A stretch of DNA of 49,118 bases from Bacillus aerolatus (GCF_009183655.1 NZ_WEIO01000016.1:1-49118); one strand, 5' to 3'. Numbered from the stretch's first letter, positions 41,265 to 49,118 are shown. Notes: generated from the letters alone by a model not told the origin. Program-made: numbers and translations.

Positions 41265-42176
41265 ATGCAACTTGGCGTTATCGACATTGGAGGAACTTCT
41301 ATTAAATATGGAGTAGTCAATAGAAATGGAACTCTTATGAATCATGACTCTATTTCTACGGATGCTTTCAAAGGTGGAAAGGCATTAGTAGAAAAAGTGT
41401 TTATGATTTGTGACAAACTGATGGAACAGTATAAAATAGAAGGAATCGCGATCAGCTCCGCTGGTCAAATTGACCATAGAAATGGAATTGTCGTCTTTGC
41501 GACAGACACTATTCCAGGCTATACGGGAACACCAATAGCAGATCTTGTTGCCAGCCATACCGGGTTGCCAGCAGCCGTCGAGAACGATGTAAACTGTACG
41601 GCACTTGGGGACTATTGGCAAGGTGCAGCGAAAGGAATTAGTGATTTTCTTTGCGTCACAATTGGTACGGGAATTGGTGGAGCCTTATTCTTAAATGGCA
41701 AGCTTTATACAGGAGCCCACTTTTCGGCGGGAGAAATAGGCCATATATGCCTCTACCCGAATGGAAAGCCGTGTACGTGTGGGAATAAGGGGTGCTATGA
41801 AAAATACGCCTCCAGTTCCGCGTTGGCAGAACTTGTTGAAACTGAATTTGGGACAACGTTGGATTTAAAAGAGTTCTTTACGAAGGTTAAACAGGGAGAG
41901 GCAGAAGCGGTTACTATTTTTGAACATTGGGTGGATGATCTCACGACAGGTTTACAATCCCTCGTTCATATCTTTAATCCAGAACTAATTGTGATTGGCG
42001 GGGGAATTTCCGCTCAGGGCGATTTTTTATTGGACGCTATAAAATCCTCTCTTTATAAAAAAATAATGCCTAATCACCGCAAGTCATTGGAAGTCAAACT
42101 CGCCCAACAAGATAATAAAGCGAACCTAATAGGTGCGGCCAAGCATTTTCTTATGATGCATGGGGGTTTAAACTAG
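41265..42176 (+). CDS. nanK: ROK-family kinase, probable N-acetylmannosamine kinase
   Basis: The 303-residue product has the ROK hallmarks: DIGGTSIKYGVV (phosphate 1), ENDVNCTALGDY, VTIGTGIGGALFLNGKL and the zinc site GHICLYPNGKPCTCGNKGCYE with three Cys plus His. The position between sialic acid genes and nagA makes ManNAc the probable substrate, giving ManNAc-6-phosphate for NanE. A glucokinase or GlcNAc kinase role cannot be excluded on sequence alone. AAAGGAG precedes ATG 41265. First gene of the second part of the cluster. Confidence 0.88.
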   Translation: MQLGVIDIGGTSIKYGVVNRNGTLMNHDSISTDAFKGGKALVEKVFMICDKLMEQYKIEGIAISSAGQIDHRNGIVVFATDTIPGYTGTPIADLVASHTGLPAAVENDVNCTALGDYWQGAAKGISDFLCVTIGTGIGGALFLNGKLYTGAHFSAGEIGHICLYPNGKPCTCGNKGCYEKYASSSALAELVETEFGTTLDLKEFFTKVKQGEAEAVTIFEHWVDDLTTGLQSLVHIFNPELIVIGGGISAQGDFLLDAIKSSLYKKIMPNHRKSLEVKLAQQDNKANLIGAAKHFLMMHGGLN

Positions 42177-42255
42177 ATATAAACAAACAACTAACCGTTT
42201 TTAAATAAGGAATGACAGGCTATAAAACAGCTAAATTGCAGGAGGGAGATCGAAG

Positions 42256-43095
42256 ATGAAAATGAGGTCAATTAATGGACCAAAACCTTCCATCGTCATG
42301 GAGCAAAACAAACATGATTTTACAAAGTCGGAGAACAAAATTTATGAATATATTCTCGCAAACCCTGAACAGGTCCTCTATCATTCATTAACGGAACTTT
42401 CGGAAGCAAGCACGGTAGCCGAAGCTACCGTGCTACGTTTTTTTCGGAAATTAGGATATAAAGGATTCCAGGATTTTAAGTTTTTGTTTGCCCAAGAAGT
42501 GGCCGCTGAATCAAATCAACACTACCAGGAAAGCTATATGGAAAGAATTCGCACTAATATGGTCCAGGCAATTGAGGATACGTATGATATTTTAGATACC
42601 CAATCGCTTGAGGGATGTATCAATGCCATCGACCGATGTCAAGATGTAGTTATTTTTGGGATTGGTTCATCGGGGATCGCAGGTCTTGATATGCAAAATC
42701 GGTTAATGCGGATTGGTAAAAATGCCAGTATTATCACTGATCCCCACTTTCAAGTTATGCGCGCCTCCGCACTAAATGAAAAATCAGTGGTTGTTGCAAT
42801 TAGTTTGACGGGAAGTACAAAGGATATCGTTGACACAGTCCAAATTGCAAAGGAAAAGAAGGCTACGGTTATTGTTCTAACCAACTATGTAAAATCGCCT
42901 TTAACGAAATACGCTGATTATATTTTGCTGACTTCCGCAAAAGAAAACCCGCTTGACAGTGGATCATTGGTTTCGAAAATTACCCAGCTTTACCTTATTG
43001 ATTTAATTTGCACTGGTCTGACGATGAAAAATTACCAAGAAGCGGAAAAAGTAAAAATGGAGATTACTGAAAATATTGCCAGCAAGCTCTATTAA
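42256..43095 (+). CDS. RpiR/MurR-family transcriptional regulator
   Basis: A 279-residue product: an N-terminal RpiR helix-turn-helix (FTKSENKIYEYILANPEQVL, SLTELSEASTVAEATVLRFFRKLGYKGFQDFKF) and a C-terminal SIS sugar-phosphate isomerase-like domain (VVIFGIGSSGIAGLD, ISLTGSTKDIVDTVQIAKEK, VIVLTNYVKSPLTKYAD). The SIS domain should sense a phosphosugar such as ManNAc-6-P or GlcNAc-6-P. It most likely controls this cluster, as NanR-type RpiR regulators do in Firmicutes. AGGAGGGAG precedes ATG 42256. nagA follows after 35 bp. Confidence 0.9.
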   Translation: MKMRSINGPKPSIVMEQNKHDFTKSENKIYEYILANPEQVLYHSLTELSEASTVAEATVLRFFRKLGYKGFQDFKFLFAQEVAAESNQHYQESYMERIRTNMVQAIEDTYDILDTQSLEGCINAIDRCQDVVIFGIGSSGIAGLDMQNRLMRIGKNASIITDPHFQVMRASALNEKSVVVAISLTGSTKDIVDTVQIAKEKKATVIVLTNYVKSPLTKYADYILLTSAKENPLDSGSLVSKITQLYLIDLICTGLTMKNYQEAEKVKMEITENIASKLY

Positions 43096-43130
43096 TCCTG
43101 TCTCCATTTAAGGTGAAAGGATGAATCAAT

Positions 43131-44330
43131 TTGAATCCAATTTTAATAAAAAATGCGACTATTTATGCTGAAGAAGAAACGATTGAAAAAGGATATTTAT
43201 ATTTAACAGAAGGACGGATCGCGGGGATTTTTACGCGGGAACCTGAGGAGTTGCCTAGACATACTCAAGTAATAGACGGGGAAAATCTGCTTGCTCTGCC
43301 CGGCTTCATAGACGGTCACATCCATGGTGCCAATGGAGCGGATGTCATGGATGCGACAGAGACAGCTCTAGAGACTATGGCGTCTTTTTTACCGGGGGAA
43401 GGGACGACCAGTTTCCTGGCAACGACGATCACGCAAGCTCCGGAAAGCATTGAGAAAGCTTTAATCAATCTTGCAGCCTACCAAAATAAACCGGGACAAG
43501 CGGAAGTGATCGGTGTTCATCTAGAAGGACCATTTGTAGAAAAGAAGCGGGCCGGTGCACAGCCGCAGCAATATATTATTGAGCCTAACCTCCATTTATT
43601 TGAAAGGTGGCAGTCTCTCTCAGGCAATCAGATTAAAACGGTGACACTGGCGCCTGAGCATGATCCTGATGGGCTCTTTATAAAAGAATTGGCGGCATCC
43701 GGCGTTAATGTATCAGCTGGACATACCGATACAAATTTTATTGGGATGAAAAAAGCTGTTTCCCATGGAGTCCGTCAAGCTACCCATTTGTGCAATGCTA
43801 TGTCAGGTATTCACCATCGAGACATTGGCGTTGTGGGGGCTGCCCTTCAATTGCAGGAATTAAGAGGTGAACTAATCTCAGATGGAATTCACGTATCGAG
43901 AGAGATGATGCAATTAATCTTTGAGCATATGGGAAGTAAAAGGCTAATAATGATTACCGATTCGATGCGGGCTAAGGGGCTGGCTCCGGGTAATTATGAA
44001 CTTGGTGGACAGCCTGTTACAGTGACCGAGGATCGTGCAGTTTTAGCAGATGGGACATTGGCTGGAAGTATTCTTAAAATGAATGAAGGCGCCAAGCAAA
44101 TGCTTAATCTCGAGGGAGTTGCGATTTCCGATATTATTGAAATGGCTTCTATGAATCCGGCAAAACAAATAGATATTTTTGACCGAAAAGGAAGCATTGC
44201 GATTGGAAAAGATGCGGATGTTTTATTGGTAGACAATGAAATGAATATTGAATACACCATTTGCCGAGGTATAATTGCATATAATGCAAATTTTTATGAA
44301 GAGATGGACAAGAAGAATCAGAAACAATAA
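43131..44330 (+). CDS. nagA: N-acetylglucosamine-6-phosphate deacetylase
   Basis: The 399-residue amidohydrolase has the NagA metal and catalytic motifs: GFIDGHIHGANG (two His), GVHLEGPFV (Glu metal ligand), SAGHTDT (His), ATHLCNAMSGIHHRD (His) and ITDSMRAKG (catalytic Asp), ending with ASMNPAKQIDIFDRKGSIAIGKDADVLLVD. It makes glucosamine-6-phosphate and acetate from GlcNAc-6-phosphate. TTG 43131 is used, with AAAGGATG about ten bases before; an out-of-frame ATG lies at 43121. Last gene of the cluster. nagB, needed to finish the route to fructose-6-phosphate, is not in this window. Confidence 0.94.
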   Translation: MNPILIKNATIYAEEETIEKGYLYLTEGRIAGIFTREPEELPRHTQVIDGENLLALPGFIDGHIHGANGADVMDATETALETMASFLPGEGTTSFLATTITQAPESIEKALINLAAYQNKPGQAEVIGVHLEGPFVEKKRAGAQPQQYIIEPNLHLFERWQSLSGNQIKTVTLAPEHDPDGLFIKELAASGVNVSAGHTDTNFIGMKKAVSHGVRQATHLCNAMSGIHHRDIGVVGAALQLQELRGELISDGIHVSREMMQLIFEHMGSKRLIMITDSMRAKGLAPGNYELGGQPVTVTEDRAVLADGTLAGSILKMNEGAKQMLNLEGVAISDIIEMASMNPAKQIDIFDRKGSIAIGKDADVLLVDNEMNIEYTICRGIIAYNANFYEEMDKKNQKQ

Positions 44331-44407
44331 AAATACAGATGGAAAGGTGGTAAATTCATCAAAGAGGTGTCCATATGTACAACACTGTCTGCACGCCTCT
44401 TTCTTCT

Positions 44408-44442
44408 AAAAGCTATCCAATTAAACTTGGATGGCTTTTTAC
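44408..44442 (+). terminator. Rho-independent terminator of the nan/nag cluster
   Basis: AAAGCTATCCAA / TTGGATGGCTTT stem (G-U pair) with a TTAAAC loop and T-run. An imperfect AGAGGTG/CACGCCTCT hairpin lies just before it. Confidence 0.8.
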
Positions 44443-44499
44443 TTTTATTCTGGGGTACCGCCAACATTTCGGAAATTTTGTACGCTAAGCGAATTTCAA

Positions 44500-44548
44500 C
44501 CTAAAAAAAGTCGATTTCCTGTACGTTAAGGAACCGACTTTTTTAGGT
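44500..44548. terminator. Terminator-like inverted repeat
   Basis: CCTAAAAAAAGTCG pairs with CGACTTTTTTAGG through an imperfect inner stem (TTTCC / AAGGAA). It has A- and T-runs on both sides, between the nag cluster and the convergent Nudix gene, and probably acts in both directions. Confidence 0.65.
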
Positions 44549-44646
44549 GCCTTATTCAAGTAACTCCCATGAAAAAAGATTATTTTCATCCTTGTTGGTG
44601 AAGATTGCTTCATGGGTGGCTGCCCGTTACTTCAATAAGAATTACA

Positions 44647-45087
44647 CTAACGAATAAACGCCAATTCTCTATTAGCAAGTGCATCGTTTAACCATAGAGG
44701 ATGCATTTTCAATAGGTCTTGCGGTAGGTTCTGTTGTTCAAAAAACTTAATTTCTAGTGACTCAGAAGAATTACATCGTAGTTCTCCACCAGTAATTTCA
44801 GCAAGAAAACAGGTTGTTATAAAATGTACTACTTTACCATTTGGATAAGCAAACACCTGTGAATTAGGGTCAGAGTACACACCAATAAGCTTTTTAATTC
44901 TTATATCTAAATTGGTTTCCTCTTTTACTTCTCTGATAGCTGCTCCAGAAACTGTTTCCCCTATTTCTACATGTCCTGAAGGTATACCCCATAGTCCTAC
45001 ATCTGACCTTTTCTGTAACAAAACTTGTTTTTCCTCATTCAAAATAATAACTGCAACCCCAGCTTTTAAATCATCAATTCCTTTCAT
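44647..45087 (-). CDS. Nudix hydrolase
   Basis: The 146-residue product has one Nudix domain. The box is GHVEIGETVSGAAIREVKEE followed by TNL, matching GX5EX7REUXEEXGU except for Asn in place of the last Gly. It begins AGVAVIILNEEKQVLLQKRSD, typical of MutT/NUDT-type enzymes that hydrolyse nucleoside diphosphate-X compounds. The exact substrate is unknown. AAGGAGG lies nine bases before ATG 45087. A ykkC-family riboswitch with an intrinsic terminator occupies the leader, pointing to nucleotides as effectors. Monocistronic on the minus strand. Confidence 0.9.
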   Translation of the reverse strand: MKGIDDLKAGVAVIILNEEKQVLLQKRSDVGLWGIPSGHVEIGETVSGAAIREVKEETNLDIRIKKLIGVYSDPNSQVFAYPNGKVVHFITTCFLAEITGGELRCNSSESLEIKFFEQQNLPQDLLKMHPLWLNDALANRELAFIR

Positions 45088-45112
45088 ACAATAACCCTCC
45101 TTAAAGTAATAA

Positions 45113-45272
45113 AAAAAGGACCGAAGAGAAAGATTTCAACGCATAACAAATACGCTGAACCTTTCCCCTCGGACCTTTTATGTCAATAGGTGCCTTTTAC
45201 ATATCGTAAAAGATGTAGCCCTTGGTCACTGACCTACCTAGATAGCGGAACCCTAGCTACAATTTTCCAGTT
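45113..45272 (-). ncRNA. ykkC-family riboswitch, probably the Nudix-linked nucleoside-diphosphate subtype
   Basis: On the minus strand the order is TGTAGCTAGGGTTCCGCTAT (from about 45261), then GGTAGGTC, GGGCTACA closing the first stem (TGTAGC/GCTACA), an AAAAGGCACC segment, and GGTCCGAGGGGAAAGG (about 45174-45159). CTAGGGTTCCG and GGTCCGAGxGxAA are the conserved strings of ykkC aptamers. The second string also forms one arm of a terminator with AATCTTTCTCTTCGGTCC and a T7 run at 45117-45111, so ligand binding should prevent termination (an ON switch). Nudix genes are the known context of subtype 2c, which senses nucleoside diphosphates; guanidine, ppGpp or PRPP subtypes are alternatives. Confidence 0.78.
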
Positions 45273-46003
45273 CATATTTATTTTACAACTAATACTCAGA
45301 AGATGAAAGATCATTCTTTCACTAAACTGCGGCGTTACTTTAAGTACATCATTTATTTTATAAAATAGTACCGAAAACGGACGTTTAGGGTACTAATAAT
45401 CACTTTATCAGATAAGAACCTATTTGGGAACCGTCTCCAAAAAAGACTAAACGGCTTCAGCCCTCTTGAATACAGGGCTAAAGCCGTCTAAACCATTTTT
45501 ATTATTTCCGCTGTCTACTTGGCGTAATCGCAGACATATTGATGTAGCAATGTTTGCCTAAAAGTATATACTGATTAATTCTTCAATTAAATCATTCTTA
45601 CTTAAATATTCATTTTTATAATGGCTAAATTGTATCTTATAAAGTTTTTCATGTAGATTATTGTCTTTGTTAAGATGTTTTCTACATGCTTATTTTAGTT
45701 CGTTTGAAAATCTATTTGAGGATTTTCTTTAGAGCCTGCGTCCATACAATTAAGAAAGTCACATACATTGGACCAATTTACTACCTAACAATCAGGGATA
45801 ATCCTAACTACGTAGTAAATGGTCTCGTGATTGTGGCAACAGATGGGTATTGATGGATTTATATAGAGAAGCGGAAACGGCTTCTTGCAGTAACGGTTCG
45901 GATGGAGTTTCAATTGGTTACGGTCAACACCAGCAATTTATCTTTCATTAGCAAGAATCAGCCACTTCGATAAGTGGGGAATTTCAAATAATAAATCCAC
46001 ATT
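45273..46003. other. Gene-free stretch with one terminator-like hairpin
   Basis: A strong inverted repeat lies at 45448-45492 (ACGGCTTCAGCCCT with AGGGCTAAAGCCGT around CTTGAATAC). No frame has both a start and a ribosome binding site. The segment 45840-45950 has an open frame with MDLYREAETASCSNGSDG but no start signal; it may be a scrap of a lost gene. Region composition does not differ obviously from its surroundings. Confidence 0.4.
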
Positions 46004-48283
46004 TTAAGTGAATTGTTTTCTAGCTCCATCTTTTAACCATTTCGCTGTCAATGTTTCTGCATTTAACATCTCTTCTGGTGTGCCTTCAAATATAATATGT
46101 CCGCCTTGTTTTCCTCCTCCTGGGCCCAATTCTATTACCCAGTCGCTCACCGCTATAAAATCTAGATTGTGTTCGATTATTATCACAGAGTTACCTCTGT
46201 TTACAAGTTTTTGAAATACATCTAAGAGTTTTCTGTTATCTTTTGTGTGCAGTCCTAAGGATGGCTCGTCTAATAAGTAGATTTGTCCTTCTTTTTGTAA
46301 ATGGCTTGCAAGTTTTAGACGTTGGATTTCTCCTCCGCTTAGAGAACTTGTTGTCTGTCCTAAAGTTAGATACCCTAATCCTACGTCTTTTAGTGTATTC
46401 ACTCTTTTTATGATCTTTGGTACTTTAAAATAATTTATCGACTCGTCTATAGTTAGATCTAAAATCTCTACTATATTTTTATCTTGATATCGATAGGATA
46501 GGGCTTCGTCTGAATATCTCGTACCACCACACGCTTCACATGGGATTGTGACTGGATCTGCAAATGCTACGTCTGGCGTTAGGACTCCTTTTCCTTTGCA
46601 GATAGGACATGCTCCTAAAGAGTTAAAGCTGAACAAACCTGCTGGTTGTCCTGTTTCTTTTGAAAATATGGAGCGAACATCATCCATTATTCCCATATAT
46701 GTGGCTAGTGTCGAACGGTTAGAGATTCCTATACTTCCTTGTCCCACCATTATGGTTTCTGGATAACTTTCTGTGAATGCTCCCAAAATTAAGGAGCTTT
46801 TACCTGAACCAGATACTCCACATACAGAGACTAAGACATTGCTAGGAATATTTACGCTTATATTTTTTAAGTTATTGTTGCTTGCTCTTTTTATTGTAAA
46901 ATAACTTTCTATATCCCTTGGATTGCTGTTGATTTTTAGCTTGTGGTTTAGGGTTGTTGCGGCTTTAGAGTTTATTAGTCCTTCTAATTTTCCTTGATAG
47001 ACAACTTCTCCGCCGTTTACACCTGCTCCTGGTCCCATCTCTATTATTTCATCTGCTGCTTTTATTACTGATAAATCGTGTTCGATGACAATGACGGTAT
47101 TATGTTGGGCTTTTAGACTTTTCATCATTTGTATTAACCTATCCACTTCTTCTGGATGGAGTCCTGCGCTTGGTTCGTCGAAAATGTATGTAATATTGTT
47201 TAGGCTGCTCCCTAAATGACGAGCGATTTTTACCCTTTGAGCCTCGCCGCCGGACAAGGTACCCATTTTTCTTGATAGACTCAAATATCCTAATCCCATT
47301 TCAGCTAGTTGTATGAGATGTGGAATTGTTTGTTGTGCGATAGATTCTCCCATAGGATCTTTTATGTTCGTTAGCTCTTCCAGTAGTTCTATAAGCTCTA
47401 ATTGATCGTATTCTGCGATATTTAAACCATTTATTCTACATTCCAATACCTTTGGGTTTAGGCCTGAGCCTTGGCAGGTTGGGCATAATGAATGTGTTGA
47501 TACTGCTAAGACGTCATCTTGAGTTACTTCTTTTAGCTTTGAGATATCTCTATTGATATAAAGGCGCGTAAATCTGGGCAATAATCCATCCCACTCATGT
47601 TTTTGAGGTCCGTGTTTTGTGTGAAACGGCGCATAGACTCTTTCACCTGCCCGGGGACCATATAATAGCAGATGGAGTTCTTCTTCTGAGTAGTCCTTTA
47701 TCGGTTTATCCGGATCGAATAATCCGCCGGTCATCATCCATCTGCCTTGCCAACCTGAAGGAGATAATGGCTTAAATTTCACTGCGTAATCTCGAAGTGA
47801 CTTATAGTAATCAATCATCTTATTTAGGTCTGGCGCAATGACCTCCCCAAATCCACCACATTCTGGACATCTGCCAAAAGAACTTTGGCTCGAAAAGTCG
47901 TTGGCAGAACCTATTGATGGCTTTCCTATTCTTGAGAACAAAAGTCTAATTAATGGATTTATATCCATATAGGTGCCTACCGTTGAGCGGGAATTGCTCC
48001 CTATAGATCTTTGTTCTACTACTACAACCGGGCTTAAGTTTTGCATAAGATCGGCGTGGGGCCTTTCGTACCTTGGCATTTGATATCTGACATAGAGAGG
48101 ATAGTTCAAAGTCATTTGTCTTCTGCTTTCTGTTGCTAATGTATCAAAAACAACGGAGCTCTTTCCTGAGCCTGAAAGACCAGTAAATACGATAATTTTT
48201 TCTTTTGGTATGTTTAAATCTACATTTTTTAAATTATTTTCTTTAAGCCCTCTTAAAATGATTTCATCTTTTATTTCTGACAT
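46004..48283 (-). CDS. UvrA-like ABC ATPase (class II, drug-resistance type)
   Basis: The 759-residue product has two ABC modules: Walker A GLSGSGKSS (35-43) and GVSGSGKSS in the second half, two ABC signatures LSGGEAQRVKIARHL and LSGGEIQRLKLASHL, and Walker B in IFDEPSAGLH and LLDEPSLGLH. Zinc-type Cys pairs are kept (CPECGGFGE, CPTCQGSGL, CPICKGKG, CEACGGTRY). It is about 180-200 residues shorter than housekeeping UvrA, lacking the UvrB-binding insert. Such proteins are often linked to resistance against DNA-binding drugs (DrrC type) or have unknown roles. GAGAGGGTG precedes ATG 48283. Single minus-strand gene; the chromosomal uvrA must be elsewhere. Confidence 0.87.
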   Translation of the reverse strand: MSEIKDEIILRGLKENNLKNVDLNIPKEKIIVFTGLSGSGKSSVVFDTLATESRRQMTLNYPLYVRYQMPRYERPHADLMQNLSPVVVVEQRSIGSNSRSTVGTYMDINPLIRLLFSRIGKPSIGSANDFSSQSSFGRCPECGGFGEVIAPDLNKMIDYYKSLRDYAVKFKPLSPSGWQGRWMMTGGLFDPDKPIKDYSEEELHLLLYGPRAGERVYAPFHTKHGPQKHEWDGLLPRFTRLYINRDISKLKEVTQDDVLAVSTHSLCPTCQGSGLNPKVLECRINGLNIAEYDQLELIELLEELTNIKDPMGESIAQQTIPHLIQLAEMGLGYLSLSRKMGTLSGGEAQRVKIARHLGSSLNNITYIFDEPSAGLHPEEVDRLIQMMKSLKAQHNTVIVIEHDLSVIKAADEIIEMGPGAGVNGGEVVYQGKLEGLINSKAATTLNHKLKINSNPRDIESYFTIKRASNNNLKNISVNIPSNVLVSVCGVSGSGKSSLILGAFTESYPETIMVGQGSIGISNRSTLATYMGIMDDVRSIFSKETGQPAGLFSFNSLGACPICKGKGVLTPDVAFADPVTIPCEACGGTRYSDEALSYRYQDKNIVEILDLTIDESINYFKVPKIIKRVNTLKDVGLGYLTLGQTTSSLSGGEIQRLKLASHLQKEGQIYLLDEPSLGLHTKDNRKLLDVFQKLVNRGNSVIIIEHNLDFIAVSDWVIELGPGGGKQGGHIIFEGTPEEMLNAETLTAKWLKDGARKQFT

Positions 48284-48483
48284 TTTATCACCCTCTCTGA
48301 TTTTATCTACTATGCTTCTTTCAGTTTGCCTTTATAGCATGATATTTGATTAATATTCTAGTTTACACTTTATCACATAATATTGTTCTAAACTTCACCT
48401 GTATTCTCTTCTGTCTTTAAATGGGGTAGAACCATTGATGTTGATTTTTCATATAGTGGTGATGTTCAGTGGAGGTCTAATAA

Positions 48484-48650
48484 ATGTTTTTTAAAAGAAA
48501 GCCGAAAATAAATGAGCAAACAATCAAAGAACTCGTGCAGAAGAAAGTCCGGATGAACAATTTATCGGATTGGCTGACCGGATTTTGGAGGAGTTTCCCG
48601 TTCATCTCAAGCGTGACGGTATCATCCCCAATAAGAAAGGGGTGCTATGA
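48484..48650 (+). pseudogene. Small frameshifted gene ahead of the holin-like toxin
   Basis: ATG 48484 follows GGAGG and reads MFFKRKPKINEQTIKELV. At about 48537 the sensible frame changes: the continuation AEESPDEQFIGLADRILEEF and PVHLKRDGIIPNKKGVL is read in another frame and ends at a TGA overlapping the next start (ATGATGA). A one-base loss near 48537 explains this. Without it, the product would be about 55 residues. Family unknown. Confidence 0.5.
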
Positions 48651-48811
48651 TGACTGCTTATGAAGCTTTCTCGCTCATGCTAGCTTTCGGTGTGTTTGTT
48701 ATAGTGCTACTGTCATTTAACCAAAAAAATAATCCACCCTTGAGTCTGCGGCTCAGATGGATTATCTCTGTCTGCTGCCAGCTCCTTGTAGGGAGCCGAG
48801 CTATTGTATAG
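48650..48811 (+). CDS. Putative holin-like toxin (type I toxin-antitoxin candidate)
   Basis: A 53-residue product: MTAYEAFSLMLAFGVFVIVL forms one membrane helix and is followed by LSFNQKNNPP, the pattern of the Gram-positive holin-like toxins (TxpA/BsrG-like, MxTYEALxLMIxFGxFxxxLLxFxxKNN). The residues after NNPP are encoded by the inverted repeat and may not be functional. GAAAGGGG lies seven to ten bases before the ATG pair (48647, 48650). The stop of the frameshifted gene upstream overlaps the start. The minus-strand hairpin at 48723 and the AT-rich box upstream of it indicate a convergent antisense RNA. Confidence 0.65.
   Translation: MTAYEAFSLMLAFGVFVIVLLSFNQKNNPPLSLRLRWIISVCCQLLVGSRAIV
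48723..48805 (-). ncRNA. Probable antisense antitoxin RNA with terminator
   Basis: On the minus strand AATCCATCTGAG / CTCAAGGGTGGATT forms a stem (48763-48731) followed by ATTTTTTT (48730-48723), a clear intrinsic terminator pointing against the toxin gene. Upstream on the same strand a GGCTCC/GGAGC hairpin lies at 48797-48781 and a TATACAAT box at about 48811-48804 could be its -10. An RNA of about 75 nt would cover the 3' half of the toxin frame. No good -35 was found, so the promoter is uncertain. Confidence 0.5.
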
Positions 48812-48812
48812 G

Positions 48813-48836
48813 CTGAAGGTGTGACCGCACCTTCAG
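48813..48836 (+). terminator. Hairpin after the toxin gene
   Basis: CTGAAGGTG / CACCTTCAG perfect nine-bp stem with a six-base loop, just after the toxin stop. There is no T-run on the plus strand, so it may protect the mRNA end or be a weak terminator. Confidence 0.4.
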
Positions 48837-49004
48837 TCGTTCGAAGTGGATATCTAAGCAGGCCTGTGGCAACTAACATTTAAAGTAGTGGTTGAGAACC
48901 TAGTTAAATAGCTTTAGCTGTCATTATCAAAAATAGGAAATCCGTTGTAAAAGTTGTGAAAAGTGAAAATAAAAAGCCTTATTCCTCTTCTTATTAAGGG
49001 GGAC

Positions 49005-49118
49005 TGACCCCATAGAGTGAGACAAATAAAAACACCTTTAAGTTGAAAAACGGGTATGGAATACCTAAAACCAACTTGGAGGTGTTTTTTCTATGGGGAC
49101 AAGAGTGAGTTATCCGGC
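49005..49118 (+). mobile_element. IS3-family insertion sequence, left end and transposase start (partial)
   Basis: TGACCCCATAGAGTGAGACA at 49005-49024 is an IS3-family terminal repeat. After a 68-bp leader, GGAGGTG (49078-49084) precedes ATG 49093, with MGTRVSYP as the first residues of the OrfA-type transposase. The element continues beyond the window. The same end and start, decayed, occur at 1028 in the same orientation. Confidence 0.75.

Noticed and set aside
45840-45960. Short open stretch MDLYREAETASCSNGSDG as a gene
   Set aside because: No ribosome binding site, no recognised homology and less than 40 codons; mentioned only as a possible scrap.
1-49118. CRISPR array, tRNA, rRNA, prophage module
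   Set aside because: No regularly spaced repeats, no cloverleaf or rRNA motifs, and no phage structural genes were seen on either strand.

Overview
The window looks like chromosome of a low-GC, endospore-forming Bacillaceae species (Bacillus sensu lato). Evidence: strong AAGGAGG-type ribosome binding sites, frequent TTG and GTG starts, Spo0E- and Spo0M-type sporulation proteins, and homologues of Bacillus YhfW, YhfH, YwdH, CstA, CspD and YpbS. The genus cannot be fixed from this sequence alone. No rRNA, tRNA, CRISPR array or prophage module was seen. Short insertion-sequence remnants lie near both ends, and an IS3-type element runs off the right edge.

Layout. 1-1.0 kb: end of a ring-cleaving dioxygenase gene and an azoreductase, both quinone/azo detoxification types. 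1.0-8.7 kb: VanW protein, Spo0E-like phosphatase, alpha/beta hydrolase, a Zur-controlled zinc-binding lipoprotein, a YitT-like membrane protein, a FAD/Rieske oxidoreductase and an aldehyde dehydrogenase. 8.7-14.7 kb: YhfH, cold-shock protein, an unknown protein coupled to the CstA transporter, small PH-like proteins, a YdjM-type membrane protein and a half-length Spo0M. 14.7-18.5 kb: cobalamin riboswitch with terminator, then class I ribonucleotide reductase nrdA-nrdB. 18.6-23.4 kb: CoA-transferase, two secreted or anchored proteins (a GDSL hydrolase and an NlpC/P60 protein lacking its catalytic Cys and His) and small unknowns. 23.7-26.5 kb: a sulfonate/taurine/nitrate-type ABC transporter preceded by a ten-residue leader ORF with a near-perfect ribosome binding site. 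26.7-31.6 kb: amino-acid permease, DUF3298-type protein, small conserved proteins and an SLH-SGNH surface protein broken by an in-frame stop.

31.8-34.6 kb is a quinone-stress locus. A MarR/MhqR-type repressor sits under a perfect 22-bp palindrome, and related sites lie before a dioxygenase gene that has lost its first domain, a DoxX protein and a WrbA-type quinone reductase. With the dioxygenase and azoreductase at the left edge, the window holds two blocks that resemble the Bacillus MhqR regulon.

36.1-44.3 kb is a sialic acid / N-acetylmannosamine catabolic cluster under a sigma-A promoter with a cre site: nanE, nanA, a sodium:solute symporter, a fumarate-reductase-like flavoprotein not expected in such a pathway, nanK, an RpiR regulator and nagA. 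nagB is not in the window. 44.6-48.3 kb on the minus strand: a Nudix hydrolase gene preceded by a ykkC-family riboswitch (probably the nucleoside-diphosphate subtype) and a UvrA-like ABC protein of the drug-resistance type. The right edge has a holin-like small toxin with a probable antisense RNA (type I toxin-antitoxin) and the start of an IS3-family transposase.

The best candidates for new biology are the flavoprotein inside the sialic acid operon, the riboswitch-Nudix unit, the leader ORF of the ABC transporter, and the NlpC/P60 pseudoenzyme. All functions are read from sequence features and family memory; no database search was run.
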